Positions 43,323 to 53,717 are shown, counted from the first letter of the stretch. The stretch: DNA of 57,928 nt from an uncultured Rhizobium sp. (GCA_945952415.1 CAMFIF010000022.1:1-57928); one strand, 5' to 3'. The notes: generated from the sequence alone by a model not told the origin. Numbers and translations are program-made.

Positions 43323-44741
43323 CTAGGCCAGCACGAACCACCATGTGGCTATCCCCAGGAAGGAGAGAAAGCCGCAAATATCCGTGAGCGCGGTCACGAA
43401 AACCGCCGAGGAGACCGCCGGGTCCGCCCCGCTGCGGTCGAGAAGGAGCGGGATGAGAATGCCGCCGAGCGCCGCCACGAGGAAGTTGATGATATTGGCA
43501 ACGGCAAAGACGCCGCCAAGCTGGAAATCGTTGAACCAGAAACCGGCCACTGCACCCATGACGGTGGCAAGCGCCAGGCCATTGGCGAGTCCCACCCCGG
43601 CCTCACGCCGGATGATGCGTGGCGCATTGTAGAGGTCGAGTTCGCGGGTGGCGAGCGCGCGCACGGACACCGTCATGGTCTGGGTGCCCGCATTGCCACC
43701 GATGGCCGAAACGATGGGCATCAGCACGGCAAGCGCCACCATCTTTTCGATCGAGTGATCGAAAAGCCCGATGATGCTGGCGCCGAGCGAAGCGGTAAAG
43801 AGGTTGACATAGAGCCAGGGCAGCCGCGACCGGGCAATCGAGATCACGCTGTCGGACAGTTCTTCGTCACCCACGCCGGCGAGGCGCTTGATGTCTTCGT
43901 CAGCCTCTTCATGGATGACGTCCACCATGTCATCGATGGTGAGCACGCCGACGAGGCGGTTGTTCTCATCCACCACGGCGGCGGAGAGAAGGTCATACTG
44001 TTCGAAAAGCTGGGCTGCCTCTTCCTGGTCCATCTCGGCCGGGATCGGGTAGCTCGTGTCGCGCATGATTTCCTCGATGCGCACCTGTCGTTTCGTGCGG
44101 AGGATCTTGTCGAGATCGACCGCACCCAGCAGCTTGAAGGTTGGGTCGATCACGAAGATCAGCGAGAAATGCTCGGGCAGGTCGTCGCCATTGCGCATGT
44201 AGTCGATGGTCTGGCCGACGGTCCAGAAGGGCGGCACCGCGACGAATTCCGTCTGCATGCGGCGGCCAGCCGAGCTTTCCGGATAATCGAGCGCCCGGCG
44301 AAGGCGAACCCGCTCCGTGAAGGGCAGCTGCGCGAGGATCTCCTCGCGGTCCTCCTCATCGAGGTCTTCGAGAATATAGACGGCATCGTCCGAATCGAGA
44401 TCGCCGATCGCCTCGGCGATCTTCTCGTTCGGTATCTGCTCGAAGATTTCGAGACGGATGGCCTCATCCACTTCGGTGAGGGCCGTCATGTCGAAATCAT
44501 CACCGAGCAGGCTGATGAGCGCGATGCGCTGCTCGGGCATCAGGGCTGCGATCAGATCGCCCAGTTCCGATTCGTGCAGGCGCGCCACGTCATGGCGCAG
44601 GAACAGGATGTCCCGGTCGGCAATGGCCGCGCCGACCAGCGCCAGGAAATCCGGGCGGATCGATCCGTCTTCGGTATAAATGTCGATTGCGGGCTCGTCG
44701 GCGGGCTTTCGGGAGCGGACCTGATCCAGCGTTTCCGTCAT
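43323..44741 (-). CDS. mgtE: Magnesium transporter MgtE
   Basis: 472 residues: MgtE N domain (about 35-140), two CBS domains (about 145-260), and five C-terminal membrane segments with GNAGTQTMTVSVRALA, the family pore signature. The CBS/N domains gate Mg2+ entry. ATG 44741 is preferred to 44786 because GGGGAGGG lies just before it. Confidence 0.95.
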   Translation of the reverse strand: MTETLDQVRSRKPADEPAIDIYTEDGSIRPDFLALVGAAIADRDILFLRHDVARLHESELGDLIAALMPEQRIALISLLGDDFDMTALTEVDEAIRLEIFEQIPNEKIAEAIGDLDSDDAVYILEDLDEEDREEILAQLPFTERVRLRRALDYPESSAGRRMQTEFVAVPPFWTVGQTIDYMRNGDDLPEHFSLIFVIDPTFKLLGAVDLDKILRTKRQVRIEEIMRDTSYPIPAEMDQEEAAQLFEQYDLLSAAVVDENNRLVGVLTIDDMVDVIHEEADEDIKRLAGVGDEELSDSVISIARSRLPWLYVNLFTASLGASIIGLFDHSIEKMVALAVLMPIVSAIGGNAGTQTMTVSVRALATRELDLYNAPRIIRREAGVGLANGLALATVMGAVAGFWFNDFQLGGVFAVANIINFLVAALGGILIPLLLDRSGADPAVSSAVFVTALTDICGFLSFLGIATWWFVLA

Positions 44742-45012
44742 CTGACCGCCCTCCCCGATTGACTTTTTTGACCGATCGTCGCCCAAACCCCGAAAGGCTT
44801 AAAAACAAAGTTGATGCAAGCGCATAGCGGAGATGCGGAAGCGCAAGAATCTGCCGCCTCCAACCCGCCTGGCCCTGGAACCCTGCTACTCCAAGAGCAG
44901 CCCGAGGTCCAGCGTCGAAGTCCGAATTTCCATCTCCACGGGAAGGCATTTTCATGGCAGACGGAACCGACTAGTGTGCCCGCTCCAAATCGCCCAACGG
45001 AACGCCGTCTTC

Positions 45013-45504
45013 ATGACTCTTCTTCCCATTCTTCGCTACCCGGATCCGGGCCTCAGGACGCCTGCCTCAGCGGTCACGATTTTCGACGAGCGGCTGGCAG
45101 CGCTGGCGGACGATCTTCTGGAAACCATGCGCGCGGCGCCGGGCGTCGGTATCACCGCCTGCCATGTGGGCGTCTTCCAGCGCGTCGTGGTGATCGAGCT
45201 GAAACCGGGCGAACCGCGCGTCTACGTCAATCCGGAGATCGAGGCATTTTCCGATGAGCGCATAACGGCAACGGAAGGCAGCGTCTCCATGCCGGGCGTG
45301 ACCGACGAAATCGACCGGCCGCGCGCCATCCGGCTTCACTGGCAGGATCTGGAGGGCACGCGCCGCGAAGGCGTGATGACCGGCTTCGAAGCGGTCTGCA
45401 TGCAGCACGAAATCGATCAGCTCGACGGAATCTTCTGGCTGCAACGCCTCTCCCGCCTCAAGCGGGAACGGCTGATAAAGCGTTTCCAGAAGGCAGCCCG
45501 CTGA
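45013..45504 (+). CDS. Peptide deformylase-like protein with missing metal ligands
   Basis: 163 residues with the deformylase fold, but all three motifs are altered. Motif 1 is GVGITACH (usual G-x-G-x-A-A-x-Q). Motif 2 is EGSVSMPG, with Ser90 for the metal-binding Cys. Motif 3 is QHEIDQLDG: His132 and Glu133 remain but Gln136 replaces the second His. Normal deformylase activity is therefore unlikely. The rest is well conserved ([16 protein letters not shown]), so it is under selection. Its 3' end overlaps lipB, convergent, by 47 bases. Confidence 0.85.
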   Translation: MTLLPILRYPDPGLRTPASAVTIFDERLAALADDLLETMRAAPGVGITACHVGVFQRVVVIELKPGEPRVYVNPEIEAFSDERITATEGSVSMPGVTDEIDRPRAIRLHWQDLEGTRREGVMTGFEAVCMQHEIDQLDGIFWLQRLSRLKRERLIKRFQKAAR

Positions 45505-46228
45505 TGGCCGCGGGCGGCCGCGAAACAACCGGGCCGAATACGGCCTCGAAGGCCGCCTTCAGCAGGATGTCCACATCGCTCATCATGACGGGAAGCCCGA
45601 GATCGACGAGGCTCGTCACCCCATAGGCGGTGATGCCGCAGGGAACGATGCCGCCGAAATGCGAGAGATCGGGGTCCACATTCAGCGAAAAGCCGTGGAA
45701 GCTCACCCATTTGCGCAGGCGAATGCCGAGCGCCGCGATCTTGTCTTCCGCCATCGAACCATCGGTAAGGCGCGGCTTTTCCGGGCGACGCACCCACACG
45801 CCCACCCGGTCCTCCCGCCGCTCGCCCTTGATGTTCATCTGATCGAGCGTCCCGATAACCAGGGCTTCCAGAGCCGCGACGAAGGCCCGCACATCCTGCT
45901 TGCGGCGCTTGAGATCCAGCATGACATAGCCGACGCGCTGGCCGGGCCCGTGATAGGTATATTCCCCGCCCCGCCCGGTGGCGTGCACGGGAAACCGGTC
46001 GGGTTCGATGAGATCTTTCGAATCGGCGCTGGTGCCGGCCGTGTAGAGCGGCGGATGCTCGAGCAGCCAGACCATCTCCGCCGCCCTGCCCTCCGCGATG
46101 GCTGCAACGCGCGCTTCCATGAATGCAATGGCCGATTCGTAATCCACAAGGCCGTCGCTCACCACCCATTCCACGGGCGGAGAGCCGGGCACGGCGGCAA
46201 ACAGCGGCTCGAAATCATTGCGCTCCAT
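45458..46228 (-). CDS. lipB: Lipoyl(octanoyl) transferase LipB
   Basis: 256 residues: [33 protein letters not shown] with the conserved H-G-P-G-Q, catalytic Lys in DKIAALGIR, catalytic Cys in GIVPCGI. Moves octanoyl groups from ACP to lipoyl domains. GGAGA precedes the ATG at 46228; the longer frame from 46258 is less likely. Confidence 0.96.
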   Translation of the reverse strand: MERNDFEPLFAAVPGSPPVEWVVSDGLVDYESAIAFMEARVAAIAEGRAAEMVWLLEHPPLYTAGTSADSKDLIEPDRFPVHATGRGGEYTYHGPGQRVGYVMLDLKRRKQDVRAFVAALEALVIGTLDQMNIKGERREDRVGVWVRRPEKPRLTDGSMAEDKIAALGIRLRKWVSFHGFSLNVDPDLSHFGGIVPCGITAYGVTSLVDLGLPVMMSDVDILLKAAFEAVFGPVVSRPPAAISGLPSGNALSAVPA

Positions 46229-46400
46229 GGAGATTCTCCGATCTTTCCGTTCCCGCACCGCAGGCAGATGCCGTTGCGGGACGCTTTTCGCCTATGTGGC
46301 AAAAAACTTTTCCCGTGCCAAGATGCCCGGAAACCAAGGGCCTCCGGCCCGCTTCGTCCACGGCAATGTCATTGTTTTGAAAAATTCTCTTGAAGCGCCC

Positions 46401-46428
46401 TTGCACCCCCCAAAGGCTTTTGCTACAT
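46401..46428 (+). promoter_or_regulatory. Possible tRNA-Leu promoter
   Basis: TTGCAC (46401-46406), 16 bases, CTACAT (46423-46428), ending 34 bases before the tRNA. It fits the looser alphaproteobacterial -10 consensus. Confidence 0.45.
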
Positions 46429-46462
46429 GCAGCCCCGCCGGAGCAATTCGGCCTACCACGAT

Positions 46463-46547
46463 GCGGTCGTGGCGGAATTGGTAGACGCGCAGCGTTGAGG
46501 TCGCTGTGGGGCAACCCGTGGAAGTTCGAGTCTTCTCGACCGCACCA
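46463..46547 (+). tRNA. tRNA-Leu (GAG)
   Basis: 85 bases with encoded CCA. Acceptor stem GCGGTCG / CGACCGC, D-loop with GGAATTGGTAGACGC, anticodon stem CAGCG / CGCTG around TTGAGGT, giving anticodon GAG, long class II variable arm, and T arm with GTTCGAGTC. Reads CUC/CUU leucine codons. A perfect terminator follows. Confidence 0.97.
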
Positions 46548-46580
46548 AATAAAACCCGCTTCGGCGGGTTTTATTGTTTC
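46548..46580 (+). terminator. Terminator of tRNA-Leu
   Basis: Perfect twelve-pair stem AATAAAACCCGC / GCGGGTTTTATT with a TTCG tetraloop, then TGTTTC. Confidence 0.9.
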
Positions 46581-46617
46581 TGGCGAACGCCTTGCGTTCC
46601 TTTCTTCATCCAGGCCG

Positions 46618-46962
46618 TTAAACGCGTCCGCGCCGCTGGCGATTAAGCTTGCGGCTGAAATCGCGCGAGATGAGCGGCAGCAGCGCCGTCTCCGGGCAGC
46701 CATGGCCCGGCCCTTCCCCATCGCCCGTCAGAAGCCAGAGCGTCGAGACGCCAAGAAGCGCGGCGAGCTTGCGAACCGAGGCGAGCGAAGGCGCGGCTCG
46801 GTCGGCTTCCCAGTATCGAATGGTGGCGGAATGCATGTTCATGCCTCGGGCAAGGGCCTCCAGCGTCAGGCCGGCGCTGTCGCGTGCATGGCTCAACCGG
46901 CCGCCCAGCGTGTCGTCGAGATCATCCGTCGCCCCGTGATCGGGCGGCTCGGCATGCGGCAT
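46618..46962 (-). CDS. XRE-family helix-turn-helix regulator
   Basis: 114 residues. Helix-turn-helix at about 21-78: GGRLSHARDSAGLTLEALARG, MHSATIRYWEADRAAPSLASVRKLAALLGVSTLWLLTG (in parts). No effector domain, only a basic tail (SRKLNRQRRGRV). Close neighbour of tRNA-Leu, opposite strand. AGGAGG precedes the start. Target unknown. Confidence 0.85.
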   Translation of the reverse strand: MPHAEPPDHGATDDLDDTLGGRLSHARDSAGLTLEALARGMNMHSATIRYWEADRAAPSLASVRKLAALLGVSTLWLLTGDGEGPGHGCPETALLPLISRDFSRKLNRQRRGRV

Positions 46963-47218
46963 GATGAACCTCCTGCTGGCGGAGCCTGTCCGCCGGTTCA
47001 GTGCTTTGCATCAATCGCGGCGGCTTTGACGGGAGGTCGCGCCGTGATGCTGATAACCTATTACAAAACGCCCCGATTTAAAGGGGCAAAGGCGACGAAT
47101 CTTCGCCCGATGCGGCCGGTCATGGACGCTTTGCCGCCCCGCTGCGCTTGCAGAGCGCTGGCGACTCTGCTTCTCGTCACGTCCATCTCTGTGCTCCTCG
47201 GGCTTCGGAAAGCGCTGA

Positions 47219-48139
47219 ATGTCCACTTCCTCGACCGCCATTCGCGGCATGCTGCTGATGACCGCCTGCATGGCCGTGCTGCCCAGCATGGATGCCATCG
47301 CGAAATATATGGCCGTCGTGGAAGGCATGGCGCCGGCGCAGGTCACCTTCTACCGCTTCTTCTTCCAGCTGGTGGCCACGCTGCCGCTGCTCGTCTCCAT
47401 GAACGGGCGGGACGCATTCCGGGCGAAGCGCCCCTTCGCCAATCTGTTGCGCGGTGTCCTGCATGGGGCGGCCAGCCTGCTGTTCTTCGTGGCGGTCAAA
47501 TACATGCCGCTTGCCGATGTCTTTGCCATCTATTTCGTCGAGCCCTTCATGCTCACCGCGCTTTCGGCCCTTTTTCTGGGGGAAAAGGTTGGCTGGCGGC
47601 GCTGGCTGGCCATCGTGGTGGGCTTCGGCGGGGCCATGATCGTCATTCAGCCGAGCTACGAGATCTTCGGCTGGACGGCACTGCTGCCCGTGCTCTGCGC
47701 CTTTCTCTTCGCGCTCTACATGTTCCTTAACCGGGCAATCGGCGAGGCCGATCCGCCGCTGACCATGCAGACGGTTGCCGGCATGGGCGGGACGCTCTTC
47801 ATGGGGCTTGCCCTTCTAGCCGGCCATCAGGCGGGCAGCGTGGACTTCACGCCCTCCCTTCCCCAGACCTGGCTTGGTCTTGGGCTGCTGATCCTGCTCG
47901 GAACCATATCCGGCTATGTCCACCTGCTGGTGGTGCGGGCCTTTCGCATGGCGCCGCTCTCGGTGCTCGCACCCTTCCAGTATTTCGAGATCATCTCCGC
48001 AACCATCCTCGGCTATGTGCTCTTCGGCGATTTTCCCAATGCTTCGAAATGGCTGGGTATCGTCATCATCGTCGGGTCGGGGCTTTTCATCCTCTGGCGG
48101 GAAAAACGGCGGGCAGAAAGCCAGGCGAAAACCGCCTAA
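47219..48139 (+). CDS. EamA/DMT-family exporter
   Basis: 306 residues, ten membrane segments in two EamA repeats (about 7-130 and 145-295), with FYRFFFQLVATLPLL and YFVEPFMLTALSALFLGEKV in the first and LAPFQYFEIISATILGYVLFGD in the second, quoted partially. Likely exports a metabolite; substrate unknown. The upstream 256-base gap holds no gene. Confidence 0.9.
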   Translation: MSTSSTAIRGMLLMTACMAVLPSMDAIAKYMAVVEGMAPAQVTFYRFFFQLVATLPLLVSMNGRDAFRAKRPFANLLRGVLHGAASLLFFVAVKYMPLADVFAIYFVEPFMLTALSALFLGEKVGWRRWLAIVVGFGGAMIVIQPSYEIFGWTALLPVLCAFLFALYMFLNRAIGEADPPLTMQTVAGMGGTLFMGLALLAGHQAGSVDFTPSLPQTWLGLGLLILLGTISGYVHLLVVRAFRMAPLSVLAPFQYFEIISATILGYVLFGDFPNASKWLGIVIIVGSGLFILWREKRRAESQAKTA

Positions 48140-48245
48140 AATTGTACTTCCATCTGTAATCTGACATTTACCGCCCTTCTTGCGAGTTTCTCAAGACAGG
48201 CTGGTTATCCTGCACTCAAGTTTCATGAAGAAACGGAGTTGCAAG

Positions 48246-48914
48246 ATGAGTGAACTCAGACTCCCGTTCCCGGCAAATGTGATTGCCGGAAAGGGCAAGA
48301 TCACCACCCGGGACCTCGCGCTTATCAAGGCGGATCTTTTTCCCGAGGGCGTGAAGGATGCGGATGGTGCGGTGCTGCTTTTTGCACTGAATGGCGCCTG
48401 CCGCGAAACCTGCCCGGAATGGGCGGGATTTTTCGTCGAAAGCCTGACCGATTTCATCCTCAATGGCTGCCACCCCGAAGGCACGCTGGATGAGGCCAAC
48501 GCCCTGTGGCTGGAGCGCATGCTGGCGGCCGACGGCATCATCGCCACCCCCCTTGAATTCGAGCTGCTGCATGCCGTGGTGAAGCGGGCGCCGGCCGTGC
48601 CGGATAGTCTCAAGGTCTTCGCCCTCAGCCAGATCCGCCATGCGATCCATGCGGGCAACGGCGCCTATGCCAAGCTTCGCACCGGCCCGCAAAAGGGTGT
48701 TTCGGATCTCGACATGGCCTTTGCGCGACTGGTGATCGAAGCGGGAAGGAGCGATGGCCTCGCTTCCCCGGCCCAGCATCGGGTGCTGCTCTCCATCGAT
48801 GCCATTGCCCATCCGGGTCTCAATGCCCATGGCTGGGTGCGGTTCCTCTTCATGGTCCGGCCGGAGCCTGCCGCGAGACCGAGCCGCCGCCGGGCCACCA
48901 TGGTCGCAGCCTGA
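48246..48914 (+). CDS. Conserved-looking protein of unknown function
   Basis: 222 residues, cytoplasmic, mainly helical; no signal or membrane segment. Features: FALNGACRETCPEWAGFFVES with two cysteines, DFILNGCHPEGTLDEANALWL, and EAGRSDGLASPAQHRVLLSID, vaguely TerB-like in length and helical content, which I cannot confirm. ATG 48246 with GGAG 8 bases upstream; earlier ATG at 48225 is possible. Monocistronic. Confidence 0.65.
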   Translation: MSELRLPFPANVIAGKGKITTRDLALIKADLFPEGVKDADGAVLLFALNGACRETCPEWAGFFVESLTDFILNGCHPEGTLDEANALWLERMLAADGIIATPLEFELLHAVVKRAPAVPDSLKVFALSQIRHAIHAGNGAYAKLRTGPQKGVSDLDMAFARLVIEAGRSDGLASPAQHRVLLSIDAIAHPGLNAHGWVRFLFMVRPEPAARPSRRRATMVAA

Positions 48915-49037
48915 AGGTGCCGTTTCGGGCCATCGGAGGCGGCGGTCGATAAAATTGTCGATGCGGCGCTAACGAAACAGCGCCGTTTGCCATGTTAGCT
49001 GAAGGGGTGAAACCGACCCCTTTTCCGGAGATCTGGC

Positions 49038-50318
49038 TTGAGTAGTCCCCTTGCCGCCCTTGCGCTGCTGATCCTCAATCTGGGGGTGCTGTGGCTCCTG
49101 ATGGCGGCACCGCTCGGGCGGCGGAGCTTCACCTTCAGGCGGCGCTACGATCTCTCCCCGGACCGGCTCTGGCAGGCGGTCTATCCGCTCGGCCGCGATG
49201 CGGCCTGGAGCCCGAATGTGGTGGAAAGCGGACCCGTGGAGGACGCGCCGGGATGCGCCCGCCAGGCCTATGCCTATCCGGACCGGCACGGCAAGCCGAT
49301 CACCCGCATTCTGGCGCTTGATGGCACGGAAGGTGAGCGCGCCTTTCGGATGACGGTGGTAGACGACAGTGCGCTCGACCGCTCCTACTGGAGGCACTTT
49401 GCCGATAGGAGACGCGTTTTGCCCGATGGAGACAGCGCAGTCCTCGAGGTGGAAATAACGGATCGCTATCGCGGCCTTGCCATGCTGCTTTTCCGCTATT
49501 TCGCCACACGGCGGGAACTCTCCCAGCTTGCCGAATGGGCAAAAACGGGCACGGCCCGCAGCGGCGGGCTGATCGAGCATCCGCTGACCCAGGTGGCGAG
49601 CGCCATTCTCTCCACACTCATCCTGTGGCCATTCTTCGGCCTGACAAAGACCGGTCTCACCATATCGGCCATGCTGACCGTGGTGATCGTGCTGCATGAA
49701 TTCGGCCATCTCGCCGCCTACCGCACCTTCGGGCATCGCCGTGCGCGCATGATCTTCGTGCCGCTGCTTGGCGGCATCGCGATTGGCGGCCGTCCCTATA
49801 ACAGCCTGTTCGAAGTGGCGACCTGTGCCCTGATGGGACCGGGTCTATCCGCCTTCCTGGTGCCGATCGTCATAGCCGCCCACGCGCTTGCCCTGGCCGG
49901 ACACCTGCCGCTGACCCTGGCCCAATGGTCCATGCCCTTCCTGCTCATTCTGGGCGCTTTCAACCTTCTCAATCTTCTGCCCATGTACCGTTTCGACGGC
50001 GGACAGGTGCTGCGGCAGATCTTTCCCTCACGCCCCATGCTGGTTGCCGGAAGCTTTGGGGTAACGCTGATCATTCTCGGCATAGGCTGGGCGATCGGCC
50101 TGCCCACCATGGCGATCATCGCCGGGCTTGCTGTCTTCATCCTCATGAGCCTCATCTCCGTGGGGCGGGTCAAACCCCGGGAGGCCCTGGTACCGATGTC
50201 AGGTGGAGAGCGCCTGCTGGCCGGCTTCGGTCTCTATTCCGCACTGGCGATTCATGGCTACGCCATCCTGTTTGCCTGTGCCAACCTCTTCCCCGGAAAC
50301 GCAAATCTGCCGCTTTAG
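49038..50318 (+). CDS. SRPBCC domain fused to M50 site-2 protease
   Basis: 426 residues from a TTG start with CGGAG 7 bases upstream. An N-terminal membrane segment (5-23), then an SRPBCC/START-like lipid-binding fold (about 30-160: YDLSPDRLWQAVYPL), then an M50 peptidase with zinc site H220-E-F-G-H224 and N312-x-x-P-x4-D320-G. Several membrane segments surround the active site. It should cut substrates within the inner membrane; the START-like domain could sense a lipid or protein. Substrate unknown. Confidence 0.82.
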   Translation: MSSPLAALALLILNLGVLWLLMAAPLGRRSFTFRRRYDLSPDRLWQAVYPLGRDAAWSPNVVESGPVEDAPGCARQAYAYPDRHGKPITRILALDGTEGERAFRMTVVDDSALDRSYWRHFADRRRVLPDGDSAVLEVEITDRYRGLAMLLFRYFATRRELSQLAEWAKTGTARSGGLIEHPLTQVASAILSTLILWPFFGLTKTGLTISAMLTVVIVLHEFGHLAAYRTFGHRRARMIFVPLLGGIAIGGRPYNSLFEVATCALMGPGLSAFLVPIVIAAHALALAGHLPLTLAQWSMPFLLILGAFNLLNLLPMYRFDGGQVLRQIFPSRPMLVAGSFGVTLIILGIGWAIGLPTMAIIAGLAVFILMSLISVGRVKPREALVPMSGGERLLAGFGLYSALAIHGYAILFACANLFPGNANLPL

Positions 50319-50399
50319 GAACAAGAAGCATCGCTTTGGCGATACGTCCTGATCCCGCAAGACTAATATGAGTTTTTGGCTTGCCGCAGGGTAAGCCAT

Positions 50400-50416
50400 G
50401 GGGCATGACATGTCCC
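50400..50416. promoter_or_regulatory. Near-perfect palindrome upstream of frmA
   Basis: GGGGCATG-A-CATGTCCC, a 17-base palindrome with one mismatch pair, 29 bases before the frmA start. It may be an operator for a formaldehyde-responsive regulator; no regulator gene is adjacent. Confidence 0.35.
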
Positions 50417-50445
50417 GGATATTACTCATTGGGAGGCTCATAGCC

Positions 50446-51573
<1,128 letters not shown>

Positions 51574-51586
51574 TCGATCCCTGCAT

Positions 51587-51628
51587 GCCCGGAGGAAGGC
51601 TGGCCCCGGCCCGCCCTTCCCTCCGGGC
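51587..51628 (+). terminator. Possible terminator after frmA
   Basis: Long imperfect hairpin with outer arms GCCCGGAGG / CCTCCGGGC; no clean T run. Confidence 0.4.
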
Positions 51629-51808
51629 GGTCGCTTGTCCGGACGCGATATCCGGCAACCACGACGTGCCTAATTGTTATTGTAAACAACATTGACCCAA
51701 TTAAAGTAATTGCAAAAACCCGCATGCGATGCAGTCTTCGCGGCCGCTGGGCCGAACCCGGTTTTCGGATTCGCCGCCCGTTTCTCGCAACCTCTACAGG
51801 GGAATGAA

Positions 51809-52213
51809 ATGAAGATCCGCTCGCTTGCCTCCGCCCTGATGCTGACCCTCCTGCCCGGTCTTGCCCTTGCCGATCCGGTCGGCACCTGGAAGATCAGCGG
51901 CACCAATCTGGAAGACAACGCGCCCTATGAAGGCACGATCACCATCGAGCGCGTCGGCGGCGTCTACCGCGCCGAGTGGGACATCGACGGCAAGAAGCTG
52001 CATGGCATCGGTCTTGGCGGCAAGATGGTCGGCTCGAATTTCACCGTCGGCCCGGCCAGCGCTGACGACAACGTGATTTCCCTCGGCTATACCCAGGAAG
52101 ACGTGACCGGCATGGGCATCTATCTCCAGATGCCCGATGGCACCTGGCAGGGTGTCTGGACCGCCGGCGATTCCGAAAAGTCCAACCCCGAGAGCTGGAC
52201 CAAGGCAGAGTAA
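51809..52213 (+). CDS. Small secreted protein, unknown
   Basis: 134 residues with a clear signal peptide (1-21, cleavage at LALA-DP). The mature part is beta-rich: GTWKISGTNLEDNAPYEGTI, then repeated WxxxG elements and a final ESWTKAE. Lipocalin-like folds have this look, but I cannot assign a family. It starts in CAGGGGAATGAAATG; ATG 51809 is in frame with the signal. Separated by 9 bases from the next gene. Confidence 0.75.
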   Translation: MKIRSLASALMLTLLPGLALADPVGTWKISGTNLEDNAPYEGTITIERVGGVYRAEWDIDGKKLHGIGLGGKMVGSNFTVGPASADDNVISLGYTQEDVTGMGIYLQMPDGTWQGVWTAGDSEKSNPESWTKAE

Positions 52214-52222
52214 GGACAGGGC

Positions 52223-52711
52223 ATGACCGGCAGCGCAGAAGCCTTCAGCGGCGTTCAGATCCTCGTGGATGCCGATGCCTGCCCGGTCAAGCCGGAAATC
52301 CTGAAGGTGGCGGAAAGGCATGACCTGCCCGTCACCTTCGTCGCCAATTCGGGCCTTCGCCCCTCGCGAGACCCGATGGTCAGAAACATCATCGTCTCCG
52401 CCGGCTTCGATGCGGCGGACAACTGGATTGCAGAGGCCGCCCGGCCGGGCGATGTGGTGATAACCGCCGATGTGCCGCTGGCCGTCCGTTGCGTTGCCGC
52501 AGGCGCCTTGGTAACGGGTCCCACGGGGCGGGTCTTCGACGAAACCAATATCGGCATGGCCAGCGCAATGCGCGATCTTTCGGCGCATTTGCGCGAGACT
52601 GGCGAGAGCAAGGGCTATAATGCCGCCTTCAGCCCGAAGGATCGTTCCCGATTCCTCGAAACGCTCGACCGGCTCTGCCGACGGGCAAAATCCATGAACC
52701 CGCCCACCTGA
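52223..52711 (+). CDS. YaiI/YqxD family protein (UPF0178)
   Basis: 162 residues with family signatures ILVDADACPVKPEI, DNWIAEAARPGDVVITADVPLA and TGPTGRVFDETNIGMA. A PIN-like fold, presumed nuclease; role unknown. Lies between the secreted protein and fghA; 22 bases separate it from fghA, so the three may be one transcript. Confidence 0.92.
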   Translation: MTGSAEAFSGVQILVDADACPVKPEILKVAERHDLPVTFVANSGLRPSRDPMVRNIIVSAGFDAADNWIAEAARPGDVVITADVPLAVRCVAAGALVTGPTGRVFDETNIGMASAMRDLSAHLRETGESKGYNAAFSPKDRSRFLETLDRLCRRAKSMNPPT

Positions 52712-52733
52712 CCAAACCCGTCCGGAGTAAGAA

Positions 52734-53570
52734 ATGAAAGTCCTTTCCCAGAACACCGCCTTTGGCGGGATGCAGGGCGTCTTCTCTCACGAATCCGAAG
52801 CCACAAAATGCGAGATGACCTTCGCCGTCTTCGTGCCGCCGCAGGCGATCCGGGAGAAGCGGCCGGTCCTCTGGTATCTCTCCGGCCTCACCTGCACCCA
52901 TGCCAATGTCATGGAAAAGGGCGAGTATCGCCGCCTCGCGGCAGAACTCGGGCTGATCGTCGTCTGCCCCGATGTGAGCCCGCGCGGCAATGACGTGCCG
53001 GACGAACTCACCAACTGGCAGATGGGCAAGGGTGCCGGCTTCTATCTCGATGCCACGGAAACGCCCTGGGCCGAAAACTATCAGATGTACACCTATATCA
53101 CCGAGGAACTTCCGGCCTTCGTCAGCCAGCACTTTCGGATGGACATGGACCGGCAGGGCATTTTCGGCCATTCCATGGGCGGCCACGGCGCGATGACGAT
53201 CGCACTCAGGCACCCGGACCGCTTCCGCAGCTGCTCCGCCTTCGCGCCCATCGTCGAGCCTTCGACCGCCCACTGGTCCGTCGATGCCTTCGAGAAATAT
53301 CTGGGTCCGGACCGCGCCGCCTGGCGGAAATATGATGCCTGCGCCCTTGTGAAGGACGGGCACCGATTCCCGGAATTCCTGATCGATCAGGGTAAGGCAG
53401 ACAGCTTCCTGGAAAACGGCCTGCGCCCCTGGCTCTTCGAAGAGGCGGTGAAGGATACGGATATCAAGCTCACGCTGCGCATGCACGAGCGCTACGATCA
53501 CTCCTACTATTTCATCTCCACCTTCATGGACGATCACCTGCGCTGGCATGCCGAGCGCCTGGGGGCGTAA
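52734..53570 (+). CDS. fghA: S-formylglutathione hydrolase
   Basis: 278-residue esterase D family: LWYLSGLTCTHANVMEKG, nucleophile in FGHSMGGHGA, GKADSFLENGLRP with the Asp, and YDHSYYFISTF with the catalytic His. It splits S-formylglutathione to formate and glutathione, completing the pathway that starts with frmA. GGAGTAAG precedes the ATG. Confidence 0.96.
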   Translation: MKVLSQNTAFGGMQGVFSHESEATKCEMTFAVFVPPQAIREKRPVLWYLSGLTCTHANVMEKGEYRRLAAELGLIVVCPDVSPRGNDVPDELTNWQMGKGAGFYLDATETPWAENYQMYTYITEELPAFVSQHFRMDMDRQGIFGHSMGGHGAMTIALRHPDRFRSCSAFAPIVEPSTAHWSVDAFEKYLGPDRAAWRKYDACALVKDGHRFPEFLIDQGKADSFLENGLRPWLFEEAVKDTDIKLTLRMHERYDHSYYFISTFMDDHLRWHAERLGA

Positions 53571-53632
53571 GCGAAGCCGAAGGTGGCGCAATCCGGGGTT
53601 GCTTTCCGGCTGGGGCTTTGCGAGATTTGCGG

Positions 53633-53716
53633 CGCCGCAGACGGCTGCGGCGATGGATTCGCCATCGACCATTTCGCGTGGGACGGCCCCGCTTTTCGAA
53701 CGAATGAGGAGCTACC
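53633..53716 (+). ncRNA. Guanidine-II (mini-ykkC) riboswitch candidate
   Basis: Two hairpins with ACGG in the loop, the ACGR hallmark of this class. P1 (53633-53652): eight-pair perfect stem CGCCGCAG / CTGCGGCG. P2 (53678-53692): GGG-ACGG-CCC with a short lower stem, 26 bases before the start of gdx. A third hairpin CGATGG / CCATCG (53651-53667) lies in the linker, competing slightly with P1. P2 is just before the GAGGAG ribosome binding site, where guanidine binding would control translation. The downstream gene is a Gdx/SugE exporter, the usual target. Confidence 0.8.
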
Positions 53717-53717
53717 C

